A DNA stretch of 64,000 nucleotides from Megaustenia siamemsis (GCA_032433765.1 JAVIAB010000092.1:100793064-100857063), one strand, 5' to 3'. Positions 22,001-28,316 are shown, counted from the first letter of the stretch. The notes: a model not told the origin generated them from the sequence alone. Numbers and translations are program-made.

Positions 22001-23577
22001 ACAATGAATGATGATATCGTATGACAAGGAACAGTTGGATGTGTTCACTTTCTGTGCAGTTTTGCCTTATGTCTTTTGGCGTGTGCTGAGACTGCTATGA
22101 TGGGGACTACAGCTACCTTTCTTTGTTTGGGAGATGAGTTAGTAATTTGGATGATTACACTGGCACGGGCGGTTGAGCAATTATGAATTTTAATTTGTTT
22201 TCATTGATACCGGGGCCTTTCATAACCATAACCATTTTTTTCATATGGCTCTCTGCATTCTGTTGTCCTAGCTTGTTTCAAGATTGTTTTTACTTGTTTG
22301 AGGTTCTGAGTCTGGTTGGACTGTTCATGATTCCCATCATCAAGTTTGTCATTTTTATATGAAAGATTATAACTATTTTTGCAAGTTTGTCTGCTTTCTC
22401 ATTTCTAGGGATGTCACAGTGTGCTGGTACCCACTGCAGGACTAGTTCTGTCTTTTTCAGAGTGTACATATGTTGTTCTTATTTCCTGGATGAATTTGTC
22501 CTGTTTTGGGATTGATAGGTAAAGGTAAAGTACGAGACTTGAATCGGTGTCTTAAGCACTTGAGTTTTCACCCATATGTGCTTAACCGCCTATCCAGAAG
22601 TGTTCGGAGACTTCTGGATAGTGTCGCTTCAAGCATTGAAACTCGAACAAGATGACATTCCTCACCATCGAAACGATGCGAGATGACATTCCTCACCTTC
22701 CCAGAGTAATACCCTGGTACCCATTTCTGCCAGCGGCTGGGTCGACCACTGGGGTATTTTTTTCCAACCACGAGTACAAATCCAACTGCTTCCAGCGAGA
22801 ATCAAACACGGGTTGTCTGACCGCTGGTAGCCTAGTCGGGTGTTTTTCCCAACTAGGCTACCGAGCTCCCCTTGGGCTTGATATCAACTTGTATGACTCA
22901 CCCTGCATTGCTGAGGATGATTTTTGAAGTTAGAACCTTTTGTTTATTGAGAGCCTGTGTGGTGTGAGAACCTTTTGTTTATTGAGAGCCTGTGTGGTGT
23001 GAGAACCTTTTGTTTATTGAGAGCCTGTGTGGTGTGAGAACCTTTTGTTTATTGAGAGCCTGTGTGGTGTGAGAACCTTTTGTTTATTGAGAGCCTGTGT
23101 GGTGTGTGTTTAAAAATTCTTTTAAAAATTACAGTACATTTGGACGTCAGTTTGCATGTCCAATGCTGAACAATGTCCTCATCACAGGTCATCGGTTCTT
23201 TATCACAGGCCATCGGAAAGAACCTTTGTCTTTAGTCAGATCTCTCACTTCTGTTGTCATGATCAAGATCTCTTTGATGTTTTGAAACCACCTGCCATGT
23301 CTTGTCTTTCTGGAACCATGTCTTCCATCATTGTTCTTTTCAGCCCACTGTGCTACATTTGGTCAGTATATTATTATGTTTAATTACTTTTTCTATTTTC
23401 AGGTTTTATTTTATACATTTTTAGAGTATTATCAGATTAATGTTTCTGTGTTTTAGGTGTGTATCAACCAATGACTCTGCTATCGCTGGCATGATGATGG
23501 CTCTGTTTCTGGTATTTGGAATCTTATCTGGCATTAATTTCTCCAGGCTTTGGGGTTTTATTATAGGATCAGGTTGA
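1039..23577 (+). CDS. SLC29A: Equilibrative nucleoside transporter (SLC29/ENT family), 3' part, nine exons
   Basis: A polytopic membrane carrier that would move nucleosides or nucleobases across the plasma or an organelle membrane. Exons: 1039-1089, 3024-3109, 6265-6313, 8826-8923, 11249-11368, 14061-14163, 15336-15421, 17488-17684, 23457-23577. Joined length is 911 nt: 2 nt of a split codon, 302 residues and a TGA stop. All eight introns are GT-AG and all phases agree. The protein covers the region equal to human ENT1 TM4 to TM11. Landmarks are FFWITM (TM4), YQNSIFG, LPMKYTNAV (TM5), FYSHYQKL at the start of the TM6-7 loop, FGRVFKQ, LALFPVVMSDV (TM7), RLGFVPVMLLGN (TM9), FTSGYCSSL..YAPK (TM10) and AGMMMALFLVFGILSG (TM11). 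The TM6-7 loop is short, about 38 residues. The N-terminal TM1-3 exons lie upstream. Odd: the TM8 motif usually N..D..GR reads N..A..GN. No frame break is seen, so the gene looks functional. The subfamily (ENT1/2 or ENT3-like) is unresolved. Confidence 0.94.
1443..1545 (-). mobile_element. SINE-A fragment (tail half)
   Basis: Resembles the tail part of the tRNA-derived SINE seen complete at 41094-41360: a GCCTTG..AGGC stretch, ATATGGTGGTAGTGATCATA and then the CATATTTTTCC..GACCA block. The tRNA head is missing. Diverged. Confidence 0.6.
1550..2104 (+). mobile_element. LINE 3' fragment, decayed
   Basis: Translation in shifting frames gives parts of the region after the reverse transcriptase of a non-LTR element: QVREFKYLSSIFTEDG, MRCLRKIRNDT, IKWFELLVRMKPDQ, then GQRARGRPRKRWMD near 1985-2020. 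The GHVMR- and GRPR.RW-like end is typical of EN-RT LINEs. Several frameshifts; no intact ORF. It lies in the ENT intron between exons a and b. Confidence 0.75.
2221..2626 (-). mobile_element. SINE-A copy with an internal tandem array
   Basis: The left part (2221-2276) matches the SINE-A body (AAAAATCTCTGGTAC..ATT). The right part (2560-2626) matches its tRNA-like head on the minus strand (GGGAATTGAACCTGGAACC, a B-box-like stretch). Between them the body has expanded into six ~46-bp copies. The tail half left of 2221 is lost or too diverged to see. Confidence 0.75.
2277..2546. repeat. Minisatellite, ~46-bp unit, 6 copies, inside a SINE
   Basis: Core GTTAGAGGTTGAGTGAACCT followed by CAAAGCTAAGTCAGCCTGAA. 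The unit contains the SINE-A body motif 'gaggttgagtgaacctc', so it is built from the SINE itself. Confidence 0.93.
3024..3109 (+). CDS. SLC29A: ENT exon b (TM4 end to TM5)
   Basis: Acceptor CCTCAG, donor GTAAGC. The split codon with the previous exon gives Ala17, and the exon ends in phase 0. It encodes residues 18-45 with YQNSIFG and LPMKYTNAV, which align to the LQGSLFG and LPASYTAPI segments of ENT1. At the position equal to ENT1 Gly154 (inhibitor sensitivity in the human protein) there is Asn24. Confidence 0.92.
3290..3354 (+). mobile_element. Host LINE fragment, 5' side of a nested insertion
   Basis: Translates as FWKNSNITLGSKVRLM and CTLVISIS, the segment before the LY.CETWTL motif of a common EN-RT LINE. 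It is cut at TTCACTAT (3347-3354) and resumes at 5277 after the inserted minus-strand element. Confidence 0.8.
3355..5276 (-). mobile_element. 5'-truncated LINE (EN-RT family 1) with target duplication
   Basis: A minus-strand non-LTR element. Its 3' tail is a (CAT)n/(ATG)n stretch at about 3356-3372, and its 5' end is truncated in the linker before the reverse transcriptase. TTCACTAT flanks it at 3347-3354 and 5277-5284, an 8-bp target-site duplication. The host LINE reads on across the two flanks. A second, 3'-end-only relative is inside 52568-53109. Clade not assigned with certainty. Confidence 0.9.
3487..5253 (-). pseudogene. Reverse transcriptase ORF of the family 1 LINE, nonsense-terminated
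   Basis: A 588-residue open frame. A basic linker comes first (KKKWMTEEI, residues 9-17), then APGPD near 151, and the reverse transcriptase proper: FIDYTKAFD (277-285, first catalytic Asp), GVRQGCVLSP (335-344) and YADD (376-379, catalytic pair). The thumb and tail include KYLGTIITSDG, YGSESWT and FGHIMRRGKLEYLV. The endonuclease domain is absent through 5' truncation; the first Met is only the first available one and the frame is open for a few codons upstream. It ends at a TGA where the sister copy (52568-53109) has CGA, a CpG-type nonsense change. After it the frame stays open for some 30 codons and then meets a small deletion. The long intact frame suggests a fairly recent insertion. Confidence 0.9.
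5277..5690 (+). mobile_element. Host LINE fragment, 3' side of the nested insertion
   Basis: Continues the fragment at 3290-3354: LY.C then TLTTELQKKIQAMEMECC and LKIMGIS, then AWPCFS, KMILQITVKGA, WKITLRNGQALT and NGVGW near 5640. These are degraded forms of the QAMEM.C...ILGIS, GH.SRSSGL and GTVKGGR...W.GL.F blocks of a widespread EN-RT LINE. No intact frame. Confidence 0.8.
5822..5995 (-). mobile_element. SINE-A fragment without head
   Basis: Body and tail of SINE-A: GAATATGGTGTTGGTGATTA, CCATGACCATGGCACATT, TTACTTCCCAGAAAAATCTC, then GGCTGGGTGAAACC. It stops at the same internal point where arrays begin in other copies. Confidence 0.8.
6265..6313 (+). CDS. SLC29A: ENT exon c (TM5)
   Basis: Acceptor TATTTTTCAG, donor GTAAGT. 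Starts in phase 0 and ends with 1 nt of a split Leu codon. It encodes residues 46-61, NISGTLVAVTNIIVLL, the N.SGT.V...N pattern seen in invertebrate ENTs. At 49 nt it is small, but its phase and content fit exactly between the neighbours. Confidence 0.88.
6708..8690. repeat. Large intronic minisatellite, 41/42-bp unit, about 48 copies
   Basis: Core ACTTCTAGCTGTAGTGATAG followed by TTTTAACAACAGTTATCAGA. Two length forms are mixed: 41 bp (TTTTAAC) and 42 bp (TTTTCAAC). Runs of the 42-bp form give short in-frame repeats (SETSSCSDSFQQQL), but mixed 41-bp units break every frame. It fills most of the intron between ENT exons c and d. Copies near the right end are more diverged. Confidence 0.98.
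8826..8923 (+). CDS. SLC29A: ENT exon d (TM6)
   Basis: Acceptor TATTCCAG, donor GTAAGT. Completes Leu62 and ends in phase 0. It encodes residues 63-94, a short Ser/Lys stretch and then one strongly hydrophobic helix (IYYFVVAIIILLVAFDAYF), matching TM6. It lies 136 bp after the end of the large minisatellite at 6708-8690. Confidence 0.92.
8924..10789. other. Intron sequence; one faint LINE piece
   Basis: No gene recognised. At about 9852-9935 a stretch (CCTTGCAGGAAGGTCAAGG, AGGCTAGGGAAGCA) resembles part of the LINE composite at 18476-18830. Around 10507-10535 a T-run meets an A-run, a simple foldback. Confidence 0.6.
10790..11165 (+). mobile_element. LINE 3' end (EN-RT family 4), decayed
   Basis: Fragments KCVRCITGNSLKDRL, NRLQWFGHTVKQKD and then GW..I..TRKHN, ending CGATGCTGAGAGACTAATGC. 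A related, better kept 3' end is at 46678-46835. It ends about 80 bp before ENT exon e. Confidence 0.75.
11249..11368 (+). CDS. SLC29A: ENT exon e (TM6-TM7 cytoplasmic loop)
   Basis: Acceptor ATCCACAG, donor GTAGAT, phase 0 at both ends, 40 codons (residues 95-134). It begins KFYSHYQKLAELRK, the FY..Y motif that follows TM6 in the family, and ends FGRVFKQ just before TM7. The loop is hydrophilic and much shorter than that of human ENT1. Confidence 0.92.
11369..12290. other. Intron sequence, nothing recognised
   Basis: No ORF, motif or repeat that I can name on either strand. Confidence 0.5.
12300..12725 (-). repeat. Dispersed repeat X, copy 1
   Basis: Shares long stretches with 21932-22243 and 41861-42310, for example GTCTTTTGGCGTGTGCTGAG and CTACCTTTCTTTGTTTGGGA. 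A minus-strand frame reads GPGITTNELKSIITQP here and GLGLTANELKSIIAQP in copy 3, so it may derive from a coding part of a transposable element. I do not recognise the protein. Strand is inferred from that frame. Confidence 0.75.
13140..13760 (+). mobile_element. RNase H LINE 3' end, decayed
   Basis: Fragments match the 3' part of the element at 42560-44637: CKHHRVTLQWIPYHRGIPGN then LTDQLAKR (RNase H block), NHMFTKFKIGISATC, AEHILQDYTEYRRLRK, LYGPLQELQETVKF. Many stops and frameshifts. It lies between ENT exons e and f. Confidence 0.82.
14061..14163 (+). CDS. SLC29A: ENT exon f (TM7)
   Basis: Acceptor TTATTTTCAG, donor GTAAGT. Starts in phase 0 and ends with 1 nt of a split Gly codon. It encodes residues 135-168 with FFVSLALFPVVMSDV, the FFVTL.VFP motif of TM7 in ENTs. 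Confidence 0.93.
14523..14629. repeat. Short tandem repeat, ~38-bp unit, about 3 copies
   Basis: Repeats ACTCCACATTTTTTG and ATAATTGTAA.AGACTCCA with small differences. Intronic. Confidence 0.75.
14848..15202 (+). mobile_element. RTE-like LINE, 5'-truncated, GATA tail, 12-bp target duplication
   Basis: Encodes the C-terminal tail of an RTE-type reverse transcriptase: RRWSYVGHVMRRDNNRI, RKRGRPRETLRRTLMREA, LAQNRDKWRDLVKYL and stop. The short 3' UTR ends in ATAGATAGATAG, a tandem tail typical of RTE elements. TAGAGACTGAGA flanks it at 14836-14847 and 15203-15214. Other copies: 28335-29201, 48472-48945 (-), 51068-51677. Confidence 0.92.
15336..15421 (+). CDS. SLC29A: ENT exon g (TM8, altered signature)
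   Basis: Acceptor TTCAACAG, donor GTAAGC. Completes Gly169 and ends in phase 0, residues 170-197. It reads CFLCFNLFATLGNLTTEF. Aligned to human ENT1 CFLTFNIFDWLGRSLTA, the Asn is kept, but the conserved Asp is Ala185 (GCC at 15383-15385) and the conserved Arg is Asn189 (AAC at 15395-15397). Confidence 0.92.
15422..17487. other. Intron sequence with a faint SINE
   Basis: About 16065-16240 looks like a heavily decayed minus-strand SINE-A (TGCCTTG, TATGACCATCAGTACATT, GTACCCATTTTCAGA). The motif TTTTCACATGAACA..ACA recurs near 16270, 17240 and 17292. A C-run sits at 17090-17100. No gene recognised. Confidence 0.5.
17488..17684 (+). CDS. SLC29A: ENT exon h (TM9-TM10)
   Basis: Acceptor ATTTACAG, donor GTAAGT. 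Phase 0 in, 2 nt of a split Lys codon out, residues 198-262. It carries RLGFVPVMLLGN (TM9) and FSFTSGYCSSLVMMYAP (TM10), the two best conserved C-terminal ENT blocks. The donor is followed within 15 bp by a 94-bp sequence that is repeated 1.15 kb further on. Confidence 0.95.
17699..17792 (+). repeat. 94-bp direct duplication, left copy
   Basis: Starts 15 bp after ENT exon h. Identical to 18852-18945 apart from one base (CAATCAATTGG here, CAATAAATTGG there). Confidence 0.97.
17793..18475. repeat. Minisatellite, ~38-43-bp unit
   Basis: Diverged copies of TCATATCTCATATCTTTGTG and TGTGCATGTCTGTGTTAG, about 16 copies. Lies between the two copies of the 94-bp duplication in the last ENT intron. 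Confidence 0.9.
18476..18830 (+). mobile_element. LINE composite: 5' leader joined to a 3' end
   Basis: The first ~250 bp (frame with ADHLRAESPYRKDNLLPCRK and QRLGKANPNKMLAEIGC) resemble a LINE 5' leader. A shorter relative of this part is at 9852-9935. The last ~80 bp (TADFM.ESGIL then CTCTGATTGAGTC and a GA-rich tail) match the 3' end of the RNase H LINE at 44560-44637. The whole RT and RNase H body is missing. I see no target duplication. Confidence 0.7.
18852..18945 (+). repeat. 94-bp direct duplication, right copy
   Basis: 93 of 94 bases match 17699-17792. Together the copies bracket the minisatellite and LINE composite. Confidence 0.97.
18946..19772. other. Intron sequence, nothing recognised
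   Basis: AT-rich with A and T runs near 19490-19650. No coding or repeat signal I can name. Confidence 0.5.
19773..20135. repeat. Minisatellite, 45-bp unit, 8 copies
   Basis: Core TTTAATCTTTGTTTATTCAT then GTAATCCATTGTGTTTCTGT. Because 45 is a multiple of three, both strands show open 15-residue repeats (for example MNKQRLNKDRNT), which are not evidence of a gene. Confidence 0.97.
20356..20614 (-). mobile_element. SINE-A, full length, with target duplication
   Basis: tRNA-derived SINE. On the minus strand the head reads AGCCGCGATAGCTCAGTGG at its 5' end, an A-box-like stretch. The B-box-like stretch is GGATTCGATCAC, on the minus strand of about 20550-20561. The tail near 20361 is A-rich. 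Flanks TGTATTTTCCCAGTA (20341-20355) and TGTATTTTCACAGTA (20615-20629) form a 15-bp target duplication with one mismatch. Confidence 0.92.
20688..20982. mobile_element. 295-bp segment with 16-bp inverted ends
   Basis: Begins AAGGAGCCAGTAGTGG (20688-20703) and ends with its exact reverse complement (20967-20982). Inside is TTTCGGCCGGCGGCCTTC (20771-20788), a motif I associate with ends of Penelope-like elements, though from memory only. No ORF. It could be a MITE-like element or a repeat end fragment. Confidence 0.55.
21028..21113 (-). mobile_element. tRNA-like SINE head (third type)
   Basis: On the minus strand TACTGAGCTGGCAGTTTGC resembles an A box, and 45-50 bp later GGGTTCAAATCTTAG resembles a B box. 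No canonical tRNA can be folded by eye, so it is called a SINE head rather than a tRNA gene. It directly follows the inverted-end segment at 20688-20982, which may be its body. Confidence 0.5.
21250..21650. repeat. Minisatellite, ~33-34-bp unit in pairs
   Basis: Alternating forms of CAATAGGCTTAAATACCTAC and CTTATTGATACACAATAGGC, giving a looser ~65-bp higher period (AAATACC, AAAATGCC and CAAAATATTT variants). Confidence 0.93.
21932..22243 (-). repeat. Dispersed repeat X, copy 2
   Basis: Matches 12300-12725 and 41861-42310 (ACAATGAATGATGATATCGT, GTCTTTTGGCGTGTGCTGAG, GATACCGGGGCCTTTCATA). Unknown origin. Confidence 0.75.
22518..22871 (-). mobile_element. SINE-B, full length, with target duplication
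   Basis: Minus-strand tRNA-derived element. The head (GGTAGCCTAGTTGGGAAAAA, A-box-like) is at the right end and CCGTGTTTGATTCTCG (B-box-like) at about 22797-22812. The body keeps GGTACCCATTT and GGCTGGGT in common with SINE-A, though the head differs. Flanks TTGGGATTGATA (22506-22517) and TTGGGCTTGATA (22872-22883) are a 12-bp target duplication with one mismatch. Confidence 0.88.
22931..23106. repeat. Minisatellite, 35-bp unit, 5 near-identical copies
   Basis: Unit GAGAACCTTTTGTTTATTGA then GAGCCTGTGTGGTGT. Copies are almost identical, so the expansion looks recent. It lies 350 bp before the last ENT exon. Confidence 0.97.
23457..23577 (+). CDS. SLC29A: ENT last coding exon (TM11 and stop)
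   Basis: Acceptor GTTTTAG. The first G completes Lys263, and residues 264-302 follow, then TGA at 23575-23577. It encodes AGMMMALFLVFGILSG, the TM11 block, and ends FIIGSG. The C-terminus is short, as in other ENTs. The preceding intron is 5.8 kb and packed with repeats. Confidence 0.93.
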
Positions 23578-24230
23578 ACACCAGCTGTGAATAATGAACA
23601 AAGAAAGAGGTTTAAGAGACAGAAAACGTATTTTATGCCGAGGATATATCACACATTACAGATGCAGGGTACCTGTCTAAACAGCATACCACATGTGCCG
23701 TAGCTTGTCAAGCCTGCTGTTGATTCATTGTATTAGTATCACATACAGAAATGTAACAAGAACAATAATTTACAACTATGTGACATTATCTTTTCTCATC
23801 ATGACGGGTATTACGTTTTTGTTTAGTGTCATTTTTATATGAAAGATCTTTTTTTTTTTAAATCAGAACATTAGTAATGAATTTGTGACAATTTGGAATA
23901 AGGTGGCCATATTGAAGAAAAGTGCAACTAGGACATTAGAAACTATATAAATGTGACATTCTTATTTGTATTTTATGAATTAACCCCTAATTTTGATGAA
24001 TTTATTTTAGTGTAATTTAGATAAGCCTGTAAACATTTTTGTGTGATTCAAAATTGCTGTTTGTTTTTACAAGTCAGTTTTTATTTTCATCTTGTGCTTT
24101 ATTGTTTTTTAAAAACCATTTCTCAAAAATAATTTTTGAGCATGTTCTTTTCGTTTTATTAGTTGTGATTTATCCTCAGGCCTCTGATATTATTTACTTG
24201 GGATTATAAACACAAACGCCCAAAATAAAA
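23578..24230 (+). other. SLC29A: Probable ENT 3' UTR
   Basis: AT-rich sequence directly after the ENT stop. A candidate poly(A) signal AATAAA is at 24224-24229. This is close to the start of a decayed SINE, so the true 3' end may be elsewhere. No ORF of note. Confidence 0.5.
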
Positions 24231-24239
24231 ATATATAAG

Positions 24240-24415
24240 AGACAAAATATGTATCCATCATGCCATGCAACACAATGGTATTTTGGAGTTGATGCTTATA
24301 TTTTTCATGACTATTGATGTATATATGGATGATGTGATTATCAGGCCATTCTTTTTTCAAGAGAAAATCTCTAGTACCCATTTTAAGAGACTGGGTGAAA
24401 TAGAGTAGGTTTTTT
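24240..24415 (-). mobile_element. SINE-A fragment, decayed
   Basis: Keeps CATCATGCCATGCAACACA, TATTTTTCATGACTATTGAT, AAAATCTCTAGTACCCATTT and GACTGGGTGAA. The sequence changes to a tandem array just after GGGTGAA. Confidence 0.7.
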
Positions 24416-24425
24416 TTTAAAAATA

Positions 24426-24600
24426 AACAACTGAAAGTTGGAAAACTGAAAGTACAATTTAACTGAGAAATGAACAAAAGAAAGTTGAAGAACTGAAAGT
24501 ACAATTTAAATGAACAAAAGAAAGTTGAAGAACTGAAAGTACATTTTAAATGAACAAAAGAAACTTGGAAAACTGAAAGTACAATTTAAATGAGAAATGA
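24426..24600. repeat. Minisatellite, ~40-60-bp unit, 4 copies, abutting a SINE
   Basis: Repeats of ATGAACAAAAGAAAGTTGAA and GAACTGAAAGTACAATTT. Starts where the SINE-A fragment ends. Confidence 0.9.
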
Positions 24601-24856
24601 TCAAGAGAATTACGTATATTGGGCACTTTAATACCAAGACATTGTAGAACCTAAATGACAGAATTATTCAGCAACACTAGAGACAGAATGATCTTAACTC
24701 TTTCAGTTATTATTAATGAAACAGGAGATATTTCAGTGACAAAATTAGTCGTGGACCTTATTGATTTAAAATATCAATCTACGTGCTTTATCTTTATCTA
24801 ACATATAACATTGCATAATGAATTTTTAGGTAATTGAACAAGGGATTAGATTTCAC

Positions 24857-24858
<2 letters not shown>

Positions 24859-24896
<38 letters not shown>
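24859..24896 (+). repeat. Poly(A) tract of 38
   Basis: Uninterrupted A run. It could be a retroposed 3' tail or a plain homopolymer; no element is visible on its left. Confidence 0.9.
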
Positions 24897-24899
<3 letters not shown>

Positions 24900-25497
24900 A
24901 CATGTCAGGTGGAAAGAAAGATGGGGCATAAATGACCAAAACATTAAAAATGAAAAGAGTGAGGCCTTAAATGCCAACTTACCATAATAAATATCAGATC
25001 AGAGTAATCCAAAATGAATTATTTTGCCAAAACAAACAATCATCAATATATCTTTAAACAGCCTTGAAAGTTTGTTGATATAACATAAAAATAACATCTT
25101 TTGTCATCAACAATCACGATGTATTTAGTTCCTCTTCACTGTAATCTTATTGATTTATTGACTACAGGTATCAAACATGAGAGACTTTATTTTTTGTTCT
25201 AAATCAATCAAATAACTGCTCGCGTTGTTGGTATAGTTGTTTAGATATTATCATTATTTGAAACATTTGTTTAAAAAAGGGTTAATTTATTAGCTTTTTC
25301 AGTCATCATCATTGAATTCTACCACTAAAATCAATTCTAATCAATGCCATTTCAATCAGCTGATTTTTTGTGTGCGATAAAACTAAATTTAAAATCAGAT
25401 GATTTCTTTGTAAATACAATATGTAGGAGGAGGAAGGAACTCTCTCCAGTGAAGAATTTTTGTAGAAAAATATATAATAGCTAATTAAAAACTTCTA
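24897..25497. other. Nothing recognised
   Basis: AT-rich, no coding signal or repeat. Confidence 0.5.
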
Positions 25498-25507
25498 ATA
25501 CGGTTTA

Positions 25508-25782
25508 CAATAAAAGTAAAGTAAAGGTTCCCTTCACGCCTTGCTAGTCGTATGGGGAAATGGTGTTAGTGACCATATTTTTCTATAACCACGGCACATT
25601 TTTGGGTGATGTGGTCGGTATCATGCCAGGCCGCGTTTACTTCCCAGAAAAATCTCTGGTACCCATTTTTAAGGCTGGGTGAACCTCGTCAGTTCGAAAA
25701 AAATCTGCCTTTGCTGGGGATCAAACCCGGACCCTACTGGTCAGGAAGCAAGCACACTAAAGCACCCAGCCACCGAGGCTCC
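25508..25782 (-). mobile_element. SINE-A, full length, with target duplication
   Basis: Best SINE-A body: TTCCCTTCACGCCTTGCTAG near the tail, ATGGTGTTAGTGACCATATT, then TTCCCAGAAAAATCTCTGGT. The head on the minus strand starts GGAGCCTCGGTGGCTGGGTG. ATACGGTTTA flanks it at 25498-25507 and 25783-25792. Confidence 0.92.
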
Positions 25783-25792
25783 ATACGGTTTA

Positions 25793-26434
25793 AACAGAAT
25801 AAAATGAAAAAGGCGCCAGGTTATGTACACTGCTGCTGCTAAACATATTTTTCTGAAATGGGCGTGATGTGGTCTGCATCAAAATGTAATGAAAAAGGGT
25901 TAAGATTTTGCATATAATTGTTGATTGGGTTAGTTTTTGTTATTAGAATTGACATCACATTACTGTATGCAAAATCTGTCCATGTTTTGTCATATTAAAC
26001 TGCAATGCTCATGTATACTGATGATGTATGTAGTTCACTGGTTATACTCAATCCTGTTAATCTTCTCAAGTAATCTTCTCTTTGCCATTCAAGATATGCA
26101 TGATTCCAAATTTATATATTTTCAGCATTCGACCATCATCACTTATTAAGTTCTGATTTAAAATATTCTAACTTAGTGATTTCACCATATTTCGTTTGTC
26201 CATGACATGTTGTTGCAAGGCAAATGAGGAAAGAAAGAAAATGTCCACAAGTAATTTTGCTTTAACAGGTGTTTTGTTCTGTGTACTCGAATATATCTAG
26301 GAGATAGGTCCACACAAGACTGTATAGGTTTAAACCCAACATTGAAGTTCTTATACTTGGCTACATATATTGAATATATTAACCTGATTTAGAATAAATT
26401 GTTCTTGTGTATATGATCATCAACATTCTATATA
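25793..26434. other. Nothing recognised
   Basis: No coding or repeat signal. Confidence 0.5.
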
Positions 26435-27125
26435 GTAAAGGTTCTCTCCATGCCTTGCTAGGCATATGTGGAGTATGGTGTTAGTAATCATATTTTTCCA
26501 TGACAGATGACACATTTCTGTGAATATGGTTGGTATCATGTCAAGCCACCTTTACTTCCCAGAAAAAAAACTCTGGTACCCATTTTTAGAGGCTTGGTAA
26601 ACCCTAAATCCTTGCAGGTCAAACAAAAAGAAGGGCTGCAACTTCTTGTATCTGAACCCTGAATTCTTGCAGGTCAAACAAAAAGAAGGGCTGCAACTTC
26701 TTGTATCTGAACCCTGAATTCTTGCAGGTCAAACAAAAAGAAGGGCTGCAACTTCTTGTATCTGAACCCTGAATTCTTGCAGGTCAAACAAAAAGAAGGC
26801 TGCAACTTCTTGTATCTGAACCCTGAATTCTTGCAGGTCAAACAAAAAGAAGGGCTGCAACTTCTTGTATCTGAACCCTGAATTCTTGCAGGTCAAACAA
26901 AAAGAAGGCTGCAACTTCTTGTATCTGAACCCTGAATTCTTGCAGGTCAAACAAAAAGAAGGCTGCAACTTCTTGTATCTGAACCCTGAATTCTTGCAGG
27001 TCAAACAAAAAGAAGGCTGCAACTTCTTGTATTTAAACCCTGAATCCTTGCAGGTCAAACAGAAAAGGCTGAAACTTCTTGGACCCTTCTGATCAGGAGG
27101 TGCATATACTGACCACTCAGCCACT
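26435..27125 (-). mobile_element. SINE-A copy interrupted by its own tandem array
   Basis: Tail and body at 26435-26605 (CCTTGCTAGGCATATG, TTACTTCCCAGAAAA, GGTACCCATTTTTAGAGGCT). The tRNA-like head is at 27080-27125 (GACCCTTCTGATCAGGAGG...CTGACCACTCAGCCACTG). A ~470-bp array separates the two halves. Confidence 0.88.
26605..27080. repeat. Minisatellite, ~54-56-bp unit, 9 copies, inside a SINE
   Basis: Core TTCTTGCAGGTCAAACAAAA then CTGCAACTTCTTGTATCTGA. One length form has GGGCTG and another GGCTG. The open frames over it (LYLNPEFLQVKQKEGCNF and its antisense) come from the repeat. Confidence 0.97.
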
Positions 27126-28316
27126 GATTGTACTAGGAAGATATTCATTTGAACTCCAATCTCATGTCTGAAAACACAGAAAGATCCTGGACATTGCAAG
27201 GATCTCACTTAGAACAAGTAATAATGTCTTTTGCTGAGCAGCTTCTCTCATGACTGATTCTGCTGATATTTTCATAGCAGCAGAATGAACAAGGCAAATT
27301 TATGTAATAGATATTAAATTATTTTCTCTTGCAACTTAAAGTCTCTCTTTGACTTCATTCCCTTTTCAAATGTTGTGTGATTTCTTTAGGATTGTTCTCA
27401 ATGTGCCATAATCTTCTATCAGATTTTACTAGTATTTTTTCACAAATGTAAAAGTCTTTCAAGCCTTGCAGACAATCATCTATCCTTGTGTCTCAATTTT
27501 GATCAACACTTTAACGAAATCTGTTTAAGGGTGTGTTTGTGTTTCTTACATGTCCCAATTACCTTTTCATCAGCTTTTGAGTGTTGTCTTAATGATTGGA
27601 AGTCTAGAATGCTGCAGAACATCTAATTTGGTGACTTTTTAGGTAGCCCAAAAATAGGTGGCCCAAATTTTAGATCAGTATAGAAGTGAGCTAGATATGC
27701 AGATTTGTTGTGTTAGAACTTTTACTGTTAGTTTTAATCTCATGTTATTTCACCGAAAAATTGTGCTAGTTTGCCGAGTGCTGTAGCTGCCTTGTCAATG
27801 CATATATTATTTCTTCTTCAAAGGAGATTGTGACCATAGATGCAGGCATCAGAGCCTTTAAGCTCATCTTTGTTCATCCAAATCCATAAGCTTATAATCA
27901 CTTTCAACACATAGTAAAGAGTTACATACTGATTGTTCCATTAGCTTGCTGGTTGTGCATCCTCTTAGCTCATCCTTGCAGGTTATCACGCTTGCTCATT
28001 CAGTGTTATATATAATTGTTATTTATATTACTATAATAATGTATCACAAGCTCTGTACTGCCTTAATTTCATTAATGTAATGTTAAGTACACAGAAAGAC
28101 CACAGTCAGTAAACCACAGAAAAAAAAAGTGAAATGACCATAATCCACACCCAAATTGTATCTCTACATGCACACAAATATAATTATTACTCTAATACAC
28201 AGTAGATACAATGATAACTTATGTACTTGTCTGATGTGCAGTAAATATGATCTGTTGACTAAATTAAACTAAATTAGATACAATTCTAGATTTCTACATC
28301 CAGAAGTCAAATAAGG
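27126..28316. other. Nothing recognised
   Basis: AT-rich intergenic sequence. No ORF or repeat I can name. Confidence 0.5.

Noticed and set aside
23281..23380. Possible extra ENT exon before the last exon (TTTTCAG then a short stretch and GTCAGT)
   Set aside because: The phase of exon h and the last exon already agree and no ENT-like residues are encoded in between.
26729..27208. 159-codon minus frame with repeated CLTCKNSGFRYKKLQPS
   Set aside because: Translation of the array inside the SINE; it changes frame with the 54-56-bp length variants.
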